Positions 44,588 to 54,584 are shown, counted from the stretch's first letter. The stretch is DNA of 64,000 bases from Thalassospira povalilytica (GCF_002844235.1 NZ_PGTS01000003.1:248001-312000), one strand, 5' to 3'. Made by a program: numbers and translations. Notes: generated by a model from the sequence alone, not told the origin.

Positions 44588-45328
44588 TCAGGCCAGCCCG
44601 CCATTGGCGCGGATGGTTTGACCATCCACCCAGCCGGAGTCGCTCCCGGCCAGGAAGGACACCACACCGGCGATATCTTCGGGCTGACCCAGGCGTTCAA
44701 GCGGCGGCATTTTGGCAAACTGGGCGATCTGTTCGTCGGTTTTACCATTCAGGAACAGTTCGGTTGCAACCGGACCCGGTGCGACCGCATTGACGGTGAT
44801 GTGACGGCCGCGCAGTTCCTTGGCATAAACGGCTGTCATGGCCTCGACCGCGGCCTTGGTGGCGTTATAGACCGCATAACCCGGCAATTTCAGATGCAGG
44901 GCGGTGGTCGAAAAATTGATCACCCGGCCATGATCGCGCAGATGCTTGGCCCCTTCGCGCAGCATGTTGAAGGTGCCGCGCACGTTGATATCCATCATCG
45001 CGTCATAGGTGGCATCATCCATTTCGGCGATCGGCTGGGTCATCATGACACCGGCATTGTTGACGATGACATCCACTCCGCCAAATTCGGAAATGGTTTT
45101 GTCAAACAAGGCGGTGACCGCATCGGGCCGCGAAATATCGGCCCGGATTGCGATTGCCTTATGCCCGTCGGCCTTCAGGCTTTCGGCCAGTTCTTCGGCC
45201 GGCTGGGCCGAACTTGCATAATTGATGACAACGGCAAAACCGTCCTTAGCAAGCCGTTTGGCAAGGGCAACGCCGATCCCGCGCGACGCGCCGGTGATGA
45301 TTGCGGTTCTGTTTTCAGTGGCAGACAT
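44588..45328 (-). CDS. SDR-family oxidoreductase
   Basis: 246 residues, classical short-chain dehydrogenase: cofactor loop TGASRGIG (12-19), IVNNAGV (about 88-94), catalytic Tyr154 and Lys158 in YNATK, preceded by the active-site Ser140 region INFSTTA. APGPVATELF and the end WVDGQTIRANGGLA are typical of the 3-oxoacyl-reductase-like branch. The absence of Asp after the first strand suggests NADP use. Substrate unknown. Divergent from the LysR gene at 45442. Confidence 0.92.
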   Translation of the reverse strand: MSATENRTAIITGASRGIGVALAKRLAKDGFAVVINYASSAQPAEELAESLKADGHKAIAIRADISRPDAVTALFDKTISEFGGVDVIVNNAGVMMTQPIAEMDDATYDAMMDINVRGTFNMLREGAKHLRDHGRVINFSTTALHLKLPGYAVYNATKAAVEAMTAVYAKELRGRHITVNAVAPGPVATELFLNGKTDEQIAQFAKMPPLERLGQPEDIAGVVSFLAGSDSGWVDGQTIRANGGLA

Positions 45329-45398
45329 TGAAAGTCTCCTTGGTTAACTGTGATGCCCGCACTATGCCTTGGATGACTTTTCGGATAATTGCCCTATA

Positions 45399-45417
45399 TT
45401 CGAATTGACTGTTCGAA
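45399..45417. promoter_or_regulatory. duplicated TTCGAA palindrome between SDR and lysR
   Basis: TTCGAA-TTGACTG-TTCGAA: two identical 6-bp palindromes separated by 7 bp. It lies 25 bp before the lysR start and between divergent genes, so it is a plausible LysR site. Confidence 0.45.
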
Positions 45418-45441
45418 AATTATTAACAATCAGGGGTGTGG

Positions 45442-46341
45442 ATGGACCGGTTCGAAGACATGCGCAATTTTGTCCGCGTGGTAGAACGCAAAAGCTTTAC
45501 CAAGGCGGCCGGTGATCTTTTGATTCCGCGCGCAACCATGTCCAATTCCATTCAGCGCCTTGAAGACCGGCTGGGCACCCGGTTGCTTGAACGTACCACG
45601 CGAACGGTCAAACCGACCCGCGATGGCGAAGCCTATTATCAGCGCTGTGTGCGGATTCTGGCCGATCTTGAAGATGCCGATACCAGCTTTACCAATCCCG
45701 ATCCCAAGGGGCTTTTGCGGGTCAATCTTCAGGGCACGCTGGCGCGTACCTTTGTCATACCGGCCATTTCGGGCTTTCGAGAACGTTATCGGGGGATTGA
45801 TCTGGTGATTGCCGATGGTGATCGGTATGTCGATCTGATCCACGAAGGATATGACTGCGTTTTGCGCAGTGGCGATCTGGCCAGTTCATCCATGATCGCC
45901 CGGCGACTGGCGCTTTTGCATGAAGTAACGATCGCAAGCCCCGATTATCTGGCGCGTTTCGGGACACCGCGCACCATCGATGATTTGCAAAGCCAGGGTC
46001 ATGAAATGGTCAGTTTCCTGTCTGGCGCGGATGACAAACCGATCCCGCTTGATTTCGTGGTGGATGGCAAAGTGCGTGAAATCACCCTGCCCGCAAGCAT
46101 TTCGGTCACCGGGGCGGACAGTTATGCGGCCTGTGCCAGTGCCGGGCTTGGCTTGATTCAGGTGCCGCGCTATCGGGTGGCGGATGATTTGCGGGCGGGG
46201 CGGCTGGTGGAAGTTTTGCCCGATTTCCCACCCGACCCGATGCCGGTTTCAGTACTTTATCCGCAAAACCGCCAGCTTTCGACACGTGTACGGGTTTTTG
46301 TCGACTGGCTGGCGGATTTGTTCGCCATAACCGATCTTTGA
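45442..46341 (+). CDS. LysR-family transcriptional regulator
   Basis: 299 residues from ATG 45442 with AGGGG upstream (GTG 45436 is the alternative). Winged helix: MDRFEDMRNFVRVVERKSFT, then DLLIPRATMSNSIQRLEDRL. The effector domain resembles the DUF24-independent CrgA-like group: LLRVNLQGTLARTFVIPAI and DYVLRSGDL-like YDCVLRSGDLASSSMIARRL. Divergent from the SDR gene it probably regulates; nine bp from the convergent SRPBCC gene. Confidence 0.93.
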   Translation: MDRFEDMRNFVRVVERKSFTKAAGDLLIPRATMSNSIQRLEDRLGTRLLERTTRTVKPTRDGEAYYQRCVRILADLEDADTSFTNPDPKGLLRVNLQGTLARTFVIPAISGFRERYRGIDLVIADGDRYVDLIHEGYDCVLRSGDLASSSMIARRLALLHEVTIASPDYLARFGTPRTIDDLQSQGHEMVSFLSGADDKPIPLDFVVDGKVREITLPASISVTGADSYAACASAGLGLIQVPRYRVADDLRAGRLVEVLPDFPPDPMPVSVLYPQNRQLSTRVRVFVDWLADLFAITDL

Positions 46342-46350
46342 AAGCGGCAG

Positions 46351-46860
46351 TCAGGACGACGCGCCGGAAGGCCCATAAATGTTTTTGATCCGGTTTCGCA
46401 ATGAAACCATATGGGCCTGCCAGTAATGGGTCATCATTGGTTTGAACCGGTTGTCATTGAGCCCGTTGCGGCCCGGATGCCCGGCCGAAAGGCGTTCAAG
46501 CCCAAGATGTTCAAGGGTAATGCGGCATTGCTGACCAGCCGGGGCAAAACCGATATCGACAATCGTCACCGGCTCGTTCCTGTCGGCCATCGGCCAGCGC
46601 CATTCGAACCGTAACCGTTTGCCAGGCTCGAAACTGATGACTTTGCCTGCTTCAACCACGAAATCCGGGCGGCGCTTGTCCGCTTCCTGAAGGAAAATCG
46701 TCCCGTTCTTTTCGGCAAACTGCATGATGCCCGGCCGATTGCCAATCAGCCGGTTGCGCGGTCCCTGTTTCCACCAGTGATCAATATCTTTGGTAAAAAC
46801 GTCAAAGGCCGTTTGGGGATCGCAGTCAACGCGAAGGGCGACAAAGGTCTTGGCCGACAT
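46351..46860 (-). CDS. SRPBCC (AHSA1-type) domain protein
   Basis: 169 residues from ATG 46860; the long upstream open frame is discarded because SAKTFVALRVDCDPQTAFDVF is the natural start of the START/Bet v 1-like fold. Further marks: DIDHWWKQGP, KVISFEPGKRLRFEWRW and THYWQAHMVSLRNRIKN. Likely binds a hydrophobic ligand or acts as an Aha1-like co-chaperone domain; function unproven. The 202-bp gap upstream to ghrA shows no feature. Confidence 0.85.
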   Translation of the reverse strand: MSAKTFVALRVDCDPQTAFDVFTKDIDHWWKQGPRNRLIGNRPGIMQFAEKNGTIFLQEADKRRPDFVVEAGKVISFEPGKRLRFEWRWPMADRNEPVTIVDIGFAPAGQQCRITLEHLGLERLSAGHPGRNGLNDNRFKPMMTHYWQAHMVSLRNRIKNIYGPSGASS

Positions 46861-47062
46861 TGAAATTCCTGTCTGAACGGGGGCCTTGCGGGCGGAAACC
46901 CTTCTTTTCAGAATTTGCGTCCGCCGACAAGAAAAACCACCGATTGCGACGCGCCCAAAATGGATCGAAGTGCCCGAAATGCTCGGATCATGCCGCGCAA
47001 AGGCGTGCGAGATACAGATCCCGTATAGCTGTTTGATGGGCTGCGCGTTCTCGCCGGGGTGC

Positions 47063-48010
47063 TTAGTAACCGGTTTCCCGGTTGACCAGCCCGCGCGGGG
47101 TTTCACCACGATTGATCCGGTCGATATTTTCCGCGATTTGTTCGACAGATTCCTCAATCCGGGTTTCTGCGGCAATATGCGGGGTGATGCGGATTTTCGG
47201 ATGGTCCCAGAACGGGTGGCTTTCGGGCAGCGGTTCGGTCACCGCCACATCAAGAAACGCCCCGCGCAGATGCCCGGTATCAAGTGCGCGCAGCAGGTCG
47301 GCCTCATTGATCATGGCCCCGCGTGCGGCATTGATGATCGCAGCCCCCTTGGGCAAAAAGGACAACGTCGTGCTGTTCAGGACATTTTCCGTTTCAGTCG
47401 TGCGCGGCAGCAGACAAATCAGAATGTCGGACTGACCCAGAAATTCACCCAGCGTTTCCTTGCCGGCAAAGGTGGTAATGCCGTCAATCGCCTTCATCGA
47501 GCGGCTCCAGCCCGATACGCCAAAGCCAAGAGAGGAAAGCGCGGTGGCAACTGCTGCGCCCAGTGCGCCAAGACCCATCACCCCAATCCGGCATTTGGAA
47601 ATACGGGCAACCGGGTGCTGGGTCCAGTCGGCCTTGGCCTGCTGGTCGCTGTAAATGTCGAAATCACGCATGAAATGCAGGGCGGCATAAAGGTGATATT
47701 GCACCATCTGATCCGCCATTCCGGCATCTTCAAGACGAATGACCGGCAGATCGGCCGGAAGACTTGGCGAAGACACCACATGGTCAACCCCGGCACCGAG
47801 CGAGAAGATGGCCTTAAGATTGGAAAGCGTCTTGATCAGTCCCTGTGGCTGTTTCCAGAACAGGGCATAGTCAATCGTTTCTGGATCGTAATTTTCGTCA
47901 CCGGTGACGATCTTGGCACCAGGAAGCCGCGCGACCATTGCCTCTTTCCATGCGGCGTCTTCGCCGGCGGCGGAAATAAGGATATTGGGGGCATTGTTGG
48001 CGGTTGACAT
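47063..48010 (-). CDS. ghrA: glyoxylate/hydroxypyruvate reductase A
   Basis: 315 residues of the D-2-hydroxyacid dehydrogenase family, GhrA branch: ILISAAGEDAAWKEAMVARL start, SLGAGVDHV, the NAD(P) loop GVMGLGALGAAVA, catalytic Arg in INAARGAMINEADLLRALD, Glu in VAVTEPLPESHPFW and His in ITPHIAAET. Reduces glyoxylate to glycolate and hydroxypyruvate to glycerate. Monocistronic. Confidence 0.93.
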   Translation of the reverse strand: MSTANNAPNILISAAGEDAAWKEAMVARLPGAKIVTGDENYDPETIDYALFWKQPQGLIKTLSNLKAIFSLGAGVDHVVSSPSLPADLPVIRLEDAGMADQMVQYHLYAALHFMRDFDIYSDQQAKADWTQHPVARISKCRIGVMGLGALGAAVATALSSLGFGVSGWSRSMKAIDGITTFAGKETLGEFLGQSDILICLLPRTTETENVLNSTTLSFLPKGAAIINAARGAMINEADLLRALDTGHLRGAFLDVAVTEPLPESHPFWDHPKIRITPHIAAETRIEESVEQIAENIDRINRGETPRGLVNRETGY

Positions 48011-48328
48011 GGTGTTCTCCTGATTTTCCGGTGCCCGATACCTGGGGGACGAACGGGGTCTGGTGGCGGGATACGCAATGGCTTCTTTATGTAAAACGCG
48101 CCAGATCGCAAAGCGTTCCTTTGCAAAGTCTGACGCGTCTATTGATGGCAGCTATTGCCATCTCCGGTCAATCAATTGGCGTGTGATTGACCGGGCATTT
48201 ATTGGGCATTTGCCGGTCGTGACCGGTATATTTTTTGGTATCAGGGCATCTGACCCGTCTGTGCGCCGAACCCGTCTGAACAGATTGGCAGTTGTTTGAT
48301 CACCCGTTTCGGGATCGACCGGTTCGGT
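48011..48328. other. 318-bp intergenic region
   Basis: Upstream of ghrA and beyond the 3' end of the VOC gene. The repeated GGGCATTT (near 48198 and 48208) is the only pattern noticed; no gene or terminator is seen. Confidence 0.5.
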
Positions 48329-48748
48329 TTAGTGGGCGAAAATCATCGCCGGATCACGGAATGTCTTGAATTCAAGACCATTGCCAGCCGGATCTTCGAC
48401 AAAGAACGTGCCCTGTTCACCCGGTTCGCCCTTAAAGCGGATTTTCGGTTCGAGAAGAAACGGCACATTGGCGGCTTTCAGGCGATCGGCAAGGTCATGC
48501 CAGATATCCCATTCCAGAACCGCACCGAAATGCGGGATCGGAACCGCATCACCATCGACAGTGCCAGCACCCTTGTTCTGACCGGCTTCGGGGCGGACAT
48601 GGGCAGACAACTGATGACCAAAGAAATCAAAATCAATCCATGCCTCGGTCGAACGTCCTTCGGCACAGCCAAGAATGTCGATGTAAAAGGCGCGGGTATC
48701 GGCAATCGATTTGATCGGGAAGGCCAGATGGAACGGGGGCAGCGACAT
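48329..48748 (-). CDS. VOC-family protein
   Basis: 139 residues: FHLAFPIKSIADTRAFYIDI (first metal-ligand His), HFGAVLEWDIWHDLADRLK and GTFFVEDPAGNGLEFKTFRD (Glu ligand). Belongs to the glyoxalase/dioxygenase-like group; substrate unknown. Divergent from the LysR gene at 48858; the gap holds the 11-bp palindrome TAGATAATCTA (48759-48769), a possible LysR site. Confidence 0.88.
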   Translation of the reverse strand: MSLPPFHLAFPIKSIADTRAFYIDILGCAEGRSTEAWIDFDFFGHQLSAHVRPEAGQNKGAGTVDGDAVPIPHFGAVLEWDIWHDLADRLKAANVPFLLEPKIRFKGEPGEQGTFFVEDPAGNGLEFKTFRDPAMIFAH

Positions 48749-48857
48749 GGGAATCTCCTAGATAATCTAATGCTTGGTTGTTAGAAACAGTTTAAATCAG
48801 CATAATATTGCGGTCAAAATCAGAAGTTCTGCCCTTATCATAAGGAAATCTATTGAT

Positions 48858-49784
48858 ATGGCGCTGCGCCCGACCACCCCGCCGCTCAATGCGCTTCGCG
48901 CTTTTGAGGCCGCCGCCCGCCTGGGCAGTTTTGCCCGTGCCGCAAACGAACTTTCGGTGACACCGGGCGCGATCAGCCAACAGGTAGCCAATCTGGAAGG
49001 CAGCCTTGGCATGGTGCTGTTTGATCGCAATGGCCCAAAACTGGCTTTGCGCGAAGCCGGACGGGCCTATTTACCCAGTTTGCGCCGTGCCCTGGACGAG
49101 ATCGAGGCCGCCACCCTTGATCTGGTCACCCACGGAGTTGGCGAACGCCGTCTGGTAATCGGGGCATTGCATACGCTGGCCAGCTCCTGGCTGATTCCAA
49201 GATTGAAACGATTTCAAAACGAACACCCTGATATCCGCCCGGTGATCGAGACATTGGCGCTTAATTTCGCGACCCCGGAACGCAGTCCCGATCTTGCAAC
49301 ACGCCAGATGGATGTCGGGCTTTATTTTGGCGACGGGACCTGGAAAGACGCGCGTGCCGATAAACTTTTTGATGAAATTCAGGTGGTTGTTGCCAAACCC
49401 GGAACCATCGCATCCGATCCGTCAGATGATTTGACGACCCTGATTTCGGGGCAGACCCGCCTGATCCACACCACCCGGCCCAAGGCCTGGCATGATTGGG
49501 GACAGGCGCATGGGGTGACCATATCGGGGGCCCCCGGACCGGGGTTCGAGCATTTCTTCATGCTGATCGAGGCCGCAAAGGCCGGGATGGGTATTGCCCT
49601 TTTGCCGCGCGTTCTGATCGAAGGGCCGCTTGCCGACGGGACGCTTGAGATCGTCTGTGATGCCACCTTGCAAAATCCCGGCGCCTATTACCTGATCACA
49701 CCGCAAAGCAGAATGGACGCCCCCGAAGTCAGTGCATTTCGCGACTGGTTGCTGCGCGAAGTCGCGGACAATACTCCAGTCTGA
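48858..49784 (+). CDS. LysR-family regulator, GcvA-like
   Basis: 308 residues from ATG 48858. The start is GcvA-like: PPLNALRAFEAAARLGSFARAANEL, then VTPGAISQQVANLEGSLG. Effector domain: RLVIGALHTLASSWLIPRLKRFQNEHPDI (in part) and GMGIALLPRVLIEGPLADG. The in-frame upstream ATG at 48774 gives no plausible extension. Probably regulates the divergent VOC gene. Confidence 0.92.
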   Translation: MALRPTTPPLNALRAFEAAARLGSFARAANELSVTPGAISQQVANLEGSLGMVLFDRNGPKLALREAGRAYLPSLRRALDEIEAATLDLVTHGVGERRLVIGALHTLASSWLIPRLKRFQNEHPDIRPVIETLALNFATPERSPDLATRQMDVGLYFGDGTWKDARADKLFDEIQVVVAKPGTIASDPSDDLTTLISGQTRLIHTTRPKAWHDWGQAHGVTISGAPGPGFEHFFMLIEAAKAGMGIALLPRVLIEGPLADGTLEIVCDATLQNPGAYYLITPQSRMDAPEVSAFRDWLLREVADNTPV

Positions 49785-49823
49785 TCTGGCGAAAATTCGC
49801 GGTTTCTGGGGATTTTTGACGGC

Positions 49824-50306
49824 TTACGCGCCTTGCCTGCGGCGATAGATACTGTGAAGCAGATGGTCTTTCTTGGGGCCGGTGATTTTTATTTTTGTTT
49901 CGAAATGATTATCATTCTGCCAGATCATGCAGTGATGATAAAAATCCTCACCGCACGGATGAATGTCGCGCGCACACAGCCCATCTGTCGCATCCTCACC
50001 AAAGTGCAGCATCACATAGCGATTGCCAAAACTTAGCGGGTCCCGAAACAGAAGCTCGATCGCGGCCGGGTCTTCGTGCAGCACAAAATCATATTCGCGG
50101 TAACCGTCAAACCGTTTGCCATCGGTGCGGGTCAGAAAGCCTTCTTCGCGATAGCGCAGGACATTTGGTTTATCGGGATCGGCGGCGTGAAATGTCACCT
50201 CGCCCGTAAACTGTCCGGCATCGCCCAGATCGCGCACCAGTGACCAGTCCCCGGCCAGGGCAGCAAAGATATCGGATGCATTGGGCGTGGCTGTATTCAT
50301 CGGCAT
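49824..50306 (-). CDS. DUF6314-family protein
   Basis: 160 residues resembling DUF6314: FAALAGDWSLVRDLGDAGQFTGEVTF (in part) opens a lipocalin-like beta-barrel, with YREEGFLTRTDGKRFDGYREY, CGEDFYHHCMIW and HFETKIKITGPKKDHLLHSIYRR. No function known. A Leu/His-rich core may bind a small ligand. The gene stands alone between a LysR gene and the HIT/his cluster. Confidence 0.82.
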   Translation of the reverse strand: MPMNTATPNASDIFAALAGDWSLVRDLGDAGQFTGEVTFHAADPDKPNVLRYREEGFLTRTDGKRFDGYREYDFVLHEDPAAIELLFRDPLSFGNRYVMLHFGEDATDGLCARDIHPCGEDFYHHCMIWQNDNHFETKIKITGPKKDHLLHSIYRRRQGA

Positions 50307-50330
50307 TTGGATTAATCTTGATCGGGATAA

Positions 50331-50366
50331 AAAAGGCAGGGTCGCGATACGGTCACCCTGCCTTTT
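50331..50366 (-). terminator. intrinsic terminator of the HIT gene
   Basis: AAAAGGCAGGGT (50331-50342) pairs perfectly with 50355-50366, 12-nt loop; on the minus strand it continues into TTTTTTATCC. It is 35 bp past the HIT stop. Confidence 0.85.
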
Positions 50367-50401
50367 ATGTTGCGTGTCAGTATATTGCGTATCAGAGGGG
50401 C

Positions 50402-50773
50402 TTATGCCTTTGGCAACATCAGGCCAAGCTTGGTGCCGCCAATGATATGGACATGGAGATGCGGCACGTCCTGGCGACCATGGTCGCGGGTATTGGCGAT
50501 CAGGCGATAGCCGTCTTCGAGCACACCGGCTTCCTTGGCTATTTTGCCGATCGCGCGGGTATAGGCAACGATTTCAGCATCCGACGCATTCAGGGCAAAG
50601 TCGTCATAGGATGTATAGGCGCCCTTGGGGATGACCAGAATATGGGTCGGGGCCTGTGGGGCGATATCGTTGAAGGCCAGCACATGGTCGTCTTCATAGA
50701 CCTTGGTGCACGGGATTTCGCCGCGCAGGATTTTGGCAAAGATGTTTTCCGGATCGTAAGGCTGAACGGCCAT
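50402..50773 (-). CDS. HIT-family (histidine triad) nucleotide hydrolase
   Basis: 123 residues of the HINT branch: IFAKILRGEIPCTKVYEDD, HILVIPKGAYTSYDD and the catalytic triad motif HLHVHIIGG. Hydrolyses AMP-lysine/phosphoramidate-type bonds. It lies downstream of hisE on the same strand but with a 255-bp gap, so it may have its own promoter. Confidence 0.94.
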   Translation of the reverse strand: MAVQPYDPENIFAKILRGEIPCTKVYEDDHVLAFNDIAPQAPTHILVIPKGAYTSYDDFALNASDAEIVAYTRAIGKIAKEAGVLEDGYRLIANTRDHGRQDVPHLHVHIIGGTKLGLMLPKA

Positions 50774-51028
50774 CTTGGGGCTCCTGATCGATATAATCTG
50801 ATGATGGCTGCCATATTGGACAGGCTTGGCGTCAGGTGCAATTTCGATTTTCGAATTTCTGCCGGTTTTGCATCTTTGTCATTCCGGGCTGAAATCGACA
50901 ATCGAGCCCGGACCATAATGCCCAAAGCACGATGCCGGTCCCAACCTTCGCGGCCACAGGCCATGTTCGGGCGTTACGGGGTGGATTGCGGCGATCAGGG
51001 CAATATGTTTTACGGCAAGGACAAAGGA

Positions 51029-51355
51029 TTAATCAGCCTTGCGCGATGCCTTTTCTGCAATGCCTGAAATGCCCTGACGCTCGGCCAGAATTTGCCAGAC
51101 ATCTTCGGGTTTTACCCCCTGATCGGCCCAAAGAACCGTCAGGTGATAAAGAAGATCGGCACTTTCCGATGCGACCTTGTCCGGGGTTTCGGCCAGTGCT
51201 GCAATCACGGTTTCAACGCCTTCTTCGCCGACTTTCTGGGCGATTTTGGCTGTGCCCTTGGCAAACAGCTTGGCCGTATAGCTGGTGTTCGGATCGGCCC
51301 CCTTGCGGGCGGCAACGGTGGCGTAAAGTGCATCGAGGATGTGTTGATCAGCCAT
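51029..51355 (-). CDS. hisE: phosphoribosyl-ATP diphosphatase
   Basis: Second step of histidine synthesis: removes pyrophosphate from PR-ATP. 108 residues, MazG-like all-helical fold with the metal-binding set EEGVETVIAAL and ESADLLYHLTVLW. A stand-alone HisE; HisI is encoded elsewhere. Three bp after hisF, so same operon. Confidence 0.95.
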   Translation of the reverse strand: MADQHILDALYATVAARKGADPNTSYTAKLFAKGTAKIAQKVGEEGVETVIAALAETPDKVASESADLLYHLTVLWADQGVKPEDVWQILAERQGISGIAEKASRKAD

Positions 51356-51358
51356 AAC

Positions 51359-52120
51359 TTACTCCTCACGCACCGGAATGCCAGCGGCCTTCATGTGGTC
51401 TTTGACCTCGCGAATGCGATAGGTGCCGAAATGGAAGATCGACGCGGCCAGAACGGCTGATGCGTGACCCTCGGTCACGCCTTCGACCATGTGATCAAGC
51501 GTGCCCACCCCGCCTGATGCAATCACCGGAACATGGACGGAATCGGCGATCGTGCGGGTCAGCGGGATGTTAAAGCCCGACTTGGTGCCATCGCGATCCA
51601 TCGAGGTGACAAGAAGTTCACCCGCACCATATTCGGTCATTTGTTTTGCAAACGAAACGGCATCAATTCCGGTCGGTTCGCGGCCACCATGGGTAAAGAT
51701 TTCAAACTTGTCCGGGCCGACCGATTTGGCATCAATCGAAACGACAATGCATTGCGACCCGAACTTGCGCGCGGCTTCGCGCACGAGATCGGGGTTTTTC
51801 ACCGCAGCAGTATTGATCGAAACCTTGTCGGCACCGGCCAGCAACAGCTTGCGGATGTCTTCGAGCGATCGCACACCGCCGCCAACCGTAACCGGCATAA
51901 AGCAGGCCTCGGCCGTTCGGGCAACCACGTCAAAGATTGTGTCGCGGTTATCAGATGATGCGGTGATGTCCAAAAAGCACAGTTCGTCCGCGCCCTCGGC
52001 ATCGTAAATCCGCGCCTGTTCGACCGGATCGCCGGCATCAATCAGATCAACGAAATTGACCCCTTTGACAACACGTCCGTCCTTGACGTCAAGACAGGGA
52101 ATGACACGGGTTTTTAACAT
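51359..52120 (-). CDS. hisF: imidazole glycerol phosphate synthase cyclase subunit
   Basis: Synthase half of the HisFH complex; uses ammonia delivered from HisH to make IGP and AICAR. 253-residue (beta/alpha)8 barrel: [20 protein letters not shown] with catalytic Asp11, VTVGGGVRS, and SIDAKSVGP near the second catalytic Asp (about 130). [14 protein letters not shown] is the phosphate site. Lies 23 bp from hisA. Confidence 0.97.
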   Translation of the reverse strand: MLKTRVIPCLDVKDGRVVKGVNFVDLIDAGDPVEQARIYDAEGADELCFLDITASSDNRDTIFDVVARTAEACFMPVTVGGGVRSLEDIRKLLLAGADKVSINTAAVKNPDLVREAARKFGSQCIVVSIDAKSVGPDKFEIFTHGGREPTGIDAVSFAKQMTEYGAGELLVTSMDRDGTKSGFNIPLTRTIADSVHVPVIASGGVGTLDHMVEGVTEGHASAVLAASIFHFGTYRIREVKDHMKAAGIPVREE

Positions 52121-52143
52121 GGTCGGTTTCCTGTTTTGCTCGA

Positions 52144-52872
52144 TTACGCAAGGGCTGCGATGGCTTCGGCCAGGTCAATACGCCCGTCATAAAGCGCACG
52201 GCCCGAAATCGCACCGTCAATGCCGGCACTCGTATGCTTTTTCACCGCAATCAGATCATCAAGCGACGATACCCCGCCCGAAACGATCACCGGGGTCGAG
52301 ATTTCAGACGCCAGTGCGACGGTGGACTCGATGTTCGGTCCACCCATCGCGCCATCGCGGTCGATATCGGTAAAGATGATCGCGGTAACCCCGCAATCCT
52401 CGAACTTTTTGGCAAGTTCAAGGGCGGTAACTTCCGACGTTTCTGCCCAGCCTTCAACCGCGACATAGCCATCACGGGCATCAATGCCAACGGCAACCCG
52501 ACCCGGCCATTTCGCGCAGGCTTCCTTGACAAAATCCGGATTGCGCAGGGCAACGGTGCCGAGGATCACACGCGTGATGCCCTTGTTCAGCCAGTAATCA
52601 ACGGTTTCCATGGTGCGGATGCCGCCACCAAGCTGGGTCTGGGCTTTGCCATCAACGGCCGCCAGGATCGAATCAACCGCCGCACCGTTAACCGGTTCGC
52701 CGGCAAAGGCACCGTTCAGATCAACAATATGGACCCAGTGACAGCCCGCCTGAACAAATTCACCCGCCTGTGCGCCGGGGTCATTGTTGAATACCGTGGC
52801 CTTGTCCATGTCGCCGCGCAAAAGGCGCACACATGCGCCGTCTTTAAGGTCGATTGCGGGATAAAGATTCAC
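52144..52872 (-). CDS. hisA: phosphoribosyl-ProFAR isomerase
   Basis: Amadori rearrangement of ProFAR to PRFAR. 242-residue barrel related to His[20 protein letters not shown] with catalytic Asp8, [27 protein letters not shown] (second Asp) and [11 protein letters not shown]. Its start overlaps the inserted GNAT gene by ATGA, so translation is coupled. Confidence 0.97.
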   Translation of the reverse strand: MNLYPAIDLKDGACVRLLRGDMDKATVFNNDPGAQAGEFVQAGCHWVHIVDLNGAFAGEPVNGAAVDSILAAVDGKAQTQLGGGIRTMETVDYWLNKGITRVILGTVALRNPDFVKEACAKWPGRVAVGIDARDGYVAVEGWAETSEVTALELAKKFEDCGVTAIIFTDIDRDGAMGGPNIESTVALASEISTPVIVSGGVSSLDDLIAVKKHTSAGIDGAISGRALYDGRIDLAEAIAALA

Positions 52873-53423
52873 TGATCAGAGTCCTGTAATTTCTTGGTGT
52901 AATAGTAACCTTCGACCATTTTGCCGTCGATCATCGCATAATAGGGATTGATGCCCCAACGGACATAGCCAAGCCCGTTATAAAGCGCGATGGCGGCCTT
53001 CTGGGTTTCGCGAAGGTCCAGTTTCAAAACGTTATAGCCCGCCTGACGGGCGAAATATTCAATCGAACGCACGATCGCCTTGCCATTGCCGCGCCCGCGC
53101 GCCCAGGGGGCCACGAAATGACCGGTGATCTGGGCGGAATGGCGCTGCGCTTCAAGGTTGGCAGGCGTTTCAATCAGCTGTGCTGCACCGGAAATCACGC
53201 CATCAACGCGCGACACAAACAGATGCCGCCCGGGCATCAGCAACACGCCACGCCAGTATTTTTCCATATCCGGGCGATCGGGCGGGGTCAGCCAGCCAAA
53301 TCCACCACCCTCGACAATCGCCTGGGTGCAGGCATCGACGATGTCGGAAAGCTCGCCTGCGGAAAGTTCGGTCACGCATTCGGCAACAACGCCGGGCTGA
53401 ATGGTATCAGATGGTGCGATCAT
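52869..53423 (-). CDS. GNAT acetyltransferase embedded in the his operon
   Basis: 184 residues from ATG 53423, which overlaps the hisH stop as ATGA and has GGATGGAAG upstream (53432 is an alternative). GNAT core: [20 protein letters not shown] [44 protein letters not shown] (in part, with the acetyl-CoA loop RGRGNGKA) and [21 protein letters not shown]. Overlapping starts and stops on both sides tie it to hisH and hisA. Whether it acts in the pathway is unknown. Confidence 0.9.
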   Translation of the reverse strand: MIAPSDTIQPGVVAECVTELSAGELSDIVDACTQAIVEGGGFGWLTPPDRPDMEKYWRGVLLMPGRHLFVSRVDGVISGAAQLIETPANLEAQRHSAQITGHFVAPWARGRGNGKAIVRSIEYFARQAGYNVLKLDLRETQKAAIALYNGLGYVRWGINPYYAMIDGKMVEGYYYTKKLQDSDQ

Positions 53424-54070
53424 GGCTTCCATCCCAGGAAATTACCAATGATGGTAAGCCCCGTTTTCTGGCTTTTTTCCGGGTGAAACTGGGTGCCGAT
53501 CATGTTGTCACGCCCGATCATCGCCGTCAGTTCCCCGCCATAGGAAACCGATGCCAGTCGCTGGTCGGGATTGGCAACATGCATGTGATAGCTGTGCACG
53601 AAATAGGCGTGATCCCCGTCCGAAATACCGCGAAGGACCGGATGGGATTTGCCTGCGGGATCAAGCACCAGTTCGTTCCAGCCCATATGCGGGATTTTCA
53701 GGGTCGGATCGCTGGGTTCGATCGCAACCACCTCGCCCGCGATCCAGTCAAGGCCGGGGGTATCGGCAAATTCACGGCCAACCGATGACATCAGCTGCAT
53801 GCCGACACAGATGCCAAAGAACGGCTTGCCGCCCTTGATCACCTGTTCGTTCAGAACATCGACCATGCCGGTCACGGCATCAAGTCCGGCCCGGCAATCG
53901 GCATAGGCACCAACACCCGGAAGCACGATATGGCTGGCGTTGCGGACCTTTTCCGGGTCATCGGTGACAATGATTGCATCGGAAAAGCCGGTTTCGCGGG
54001 CGGCACGCTCGAACGCCTTGGCAGCAGAGCGCAGATTGCCTGAACCGTAATCAATAATCGCAACACTCAT
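53420..54070 (-). CDS. hisH: imidazole glycerol phosphate synthase glutaminase subunit
   Basis: 216-residue class I glutamine amidotransferase that feeds ammonia to His[30 protein letters not shown] with nucleophilic Cys (about 83), HMGWNEL, and FHPEKSQ with His and Glu of the triad. Overlaps DUF2628 (4 bp) upstream and the GNAT gene (4 bp) downstream. Confidence 0.97.
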   Translation of the reverse strand: MSVAIIDYGSGNLRSAAKAFERAARETGFSDAIIVTDDPEKVRNASHIVLPGVGAYADCRAGLDAVTGMVDVLNEQVIKGGKPFFGICVGMQLMSSVGREFADTPGLDWIAGEVVAIEPSDPTLKIPHMGWNELVLDPAGKSHPVLRGISDGDHAYFVHSYHMHVANPDQRLASVSYGGELTAMIGRDNMIGTQFHPEKSQKTGLTIIGNFLGWKP

Positions 54071-54510
54071 GGGTAGGATGGGCTCCCGGTTGAGGGGGTT
54101 GATATGGTGGTTTGCTGCATCTGTGGGACGCGCAGTTTCGATATGGTCAAACGCTCAAAACAGCGATGTTCGGCATCGCTTTGGGTTTTACCAGCAACGA
54201 TATCGGTCATTTTCCAGCCCTGTGCCGCCAGTTTGCGCCGGCGCAAATCATTGGCAATCAGGCCAAAGCCGATCCCGGTAACAAGCGCCAGGGCGAAATC
54301 CATTTCCGGCCCGCCATCAAAGAACATGACCGCAAGACTGCACAGAATTGAAACAACGACCAGACCAAAGAATCCCAGCCACAGCCGATGATACAACGCC
54401 CAAAGACCCGACAGCAGAAAGGCCCAGAAATTGAACCCTTCGCGGATCAGGATGGCGTTTTCCATCGGTTCGGCATCGCCGGGATGGATATGTACTGTGT
54501 AAACCTTCAT
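54067..54510 (-). CDS. DUF2628 membrane protein in the his operon
   Basis: 147 residues: [32 protein letters not shown] (in part), characteristic of DUF2628, with three hydrophobic segments about 28-45, 47-65 and 73-92. A soluble C-terminal tail of about 50 residues is Ser/Thr-rich. A four-bp overlap with hisH shows coupling. DUF2628 has no known function, but its place between hisB and hisH recurs in Alphaproteobacteria as far as I know. Confidence 0.88.
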   Translation of the reverse strand: MKVYTVHIHPGDAEPMENAILIREGFNFWAFLLSGLWALYHRLWLGFFGLVVVSILCSLAVMFFDGGPEMDFALALVTGIGFGLIANDLRRRKLAAQGWKMTDIVAGKTQSDAEHRCFERLTISKLRVPQMQQTTISTPSTGSPSYP

Positions 54511-54584
54511 CGAAAACCGATTTTCTGGTCCCGGTGTTCTCGCAACAGCACCGGTAAATTTTCGATCAGATCAAGCTGACCCGC

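Noticed and set aside
46861..47175. Longer N-terminus of the SRPBCC protein
   Set aside because: The upstream in-frame region lacks family similarity, and the family's natural start is at 46860.
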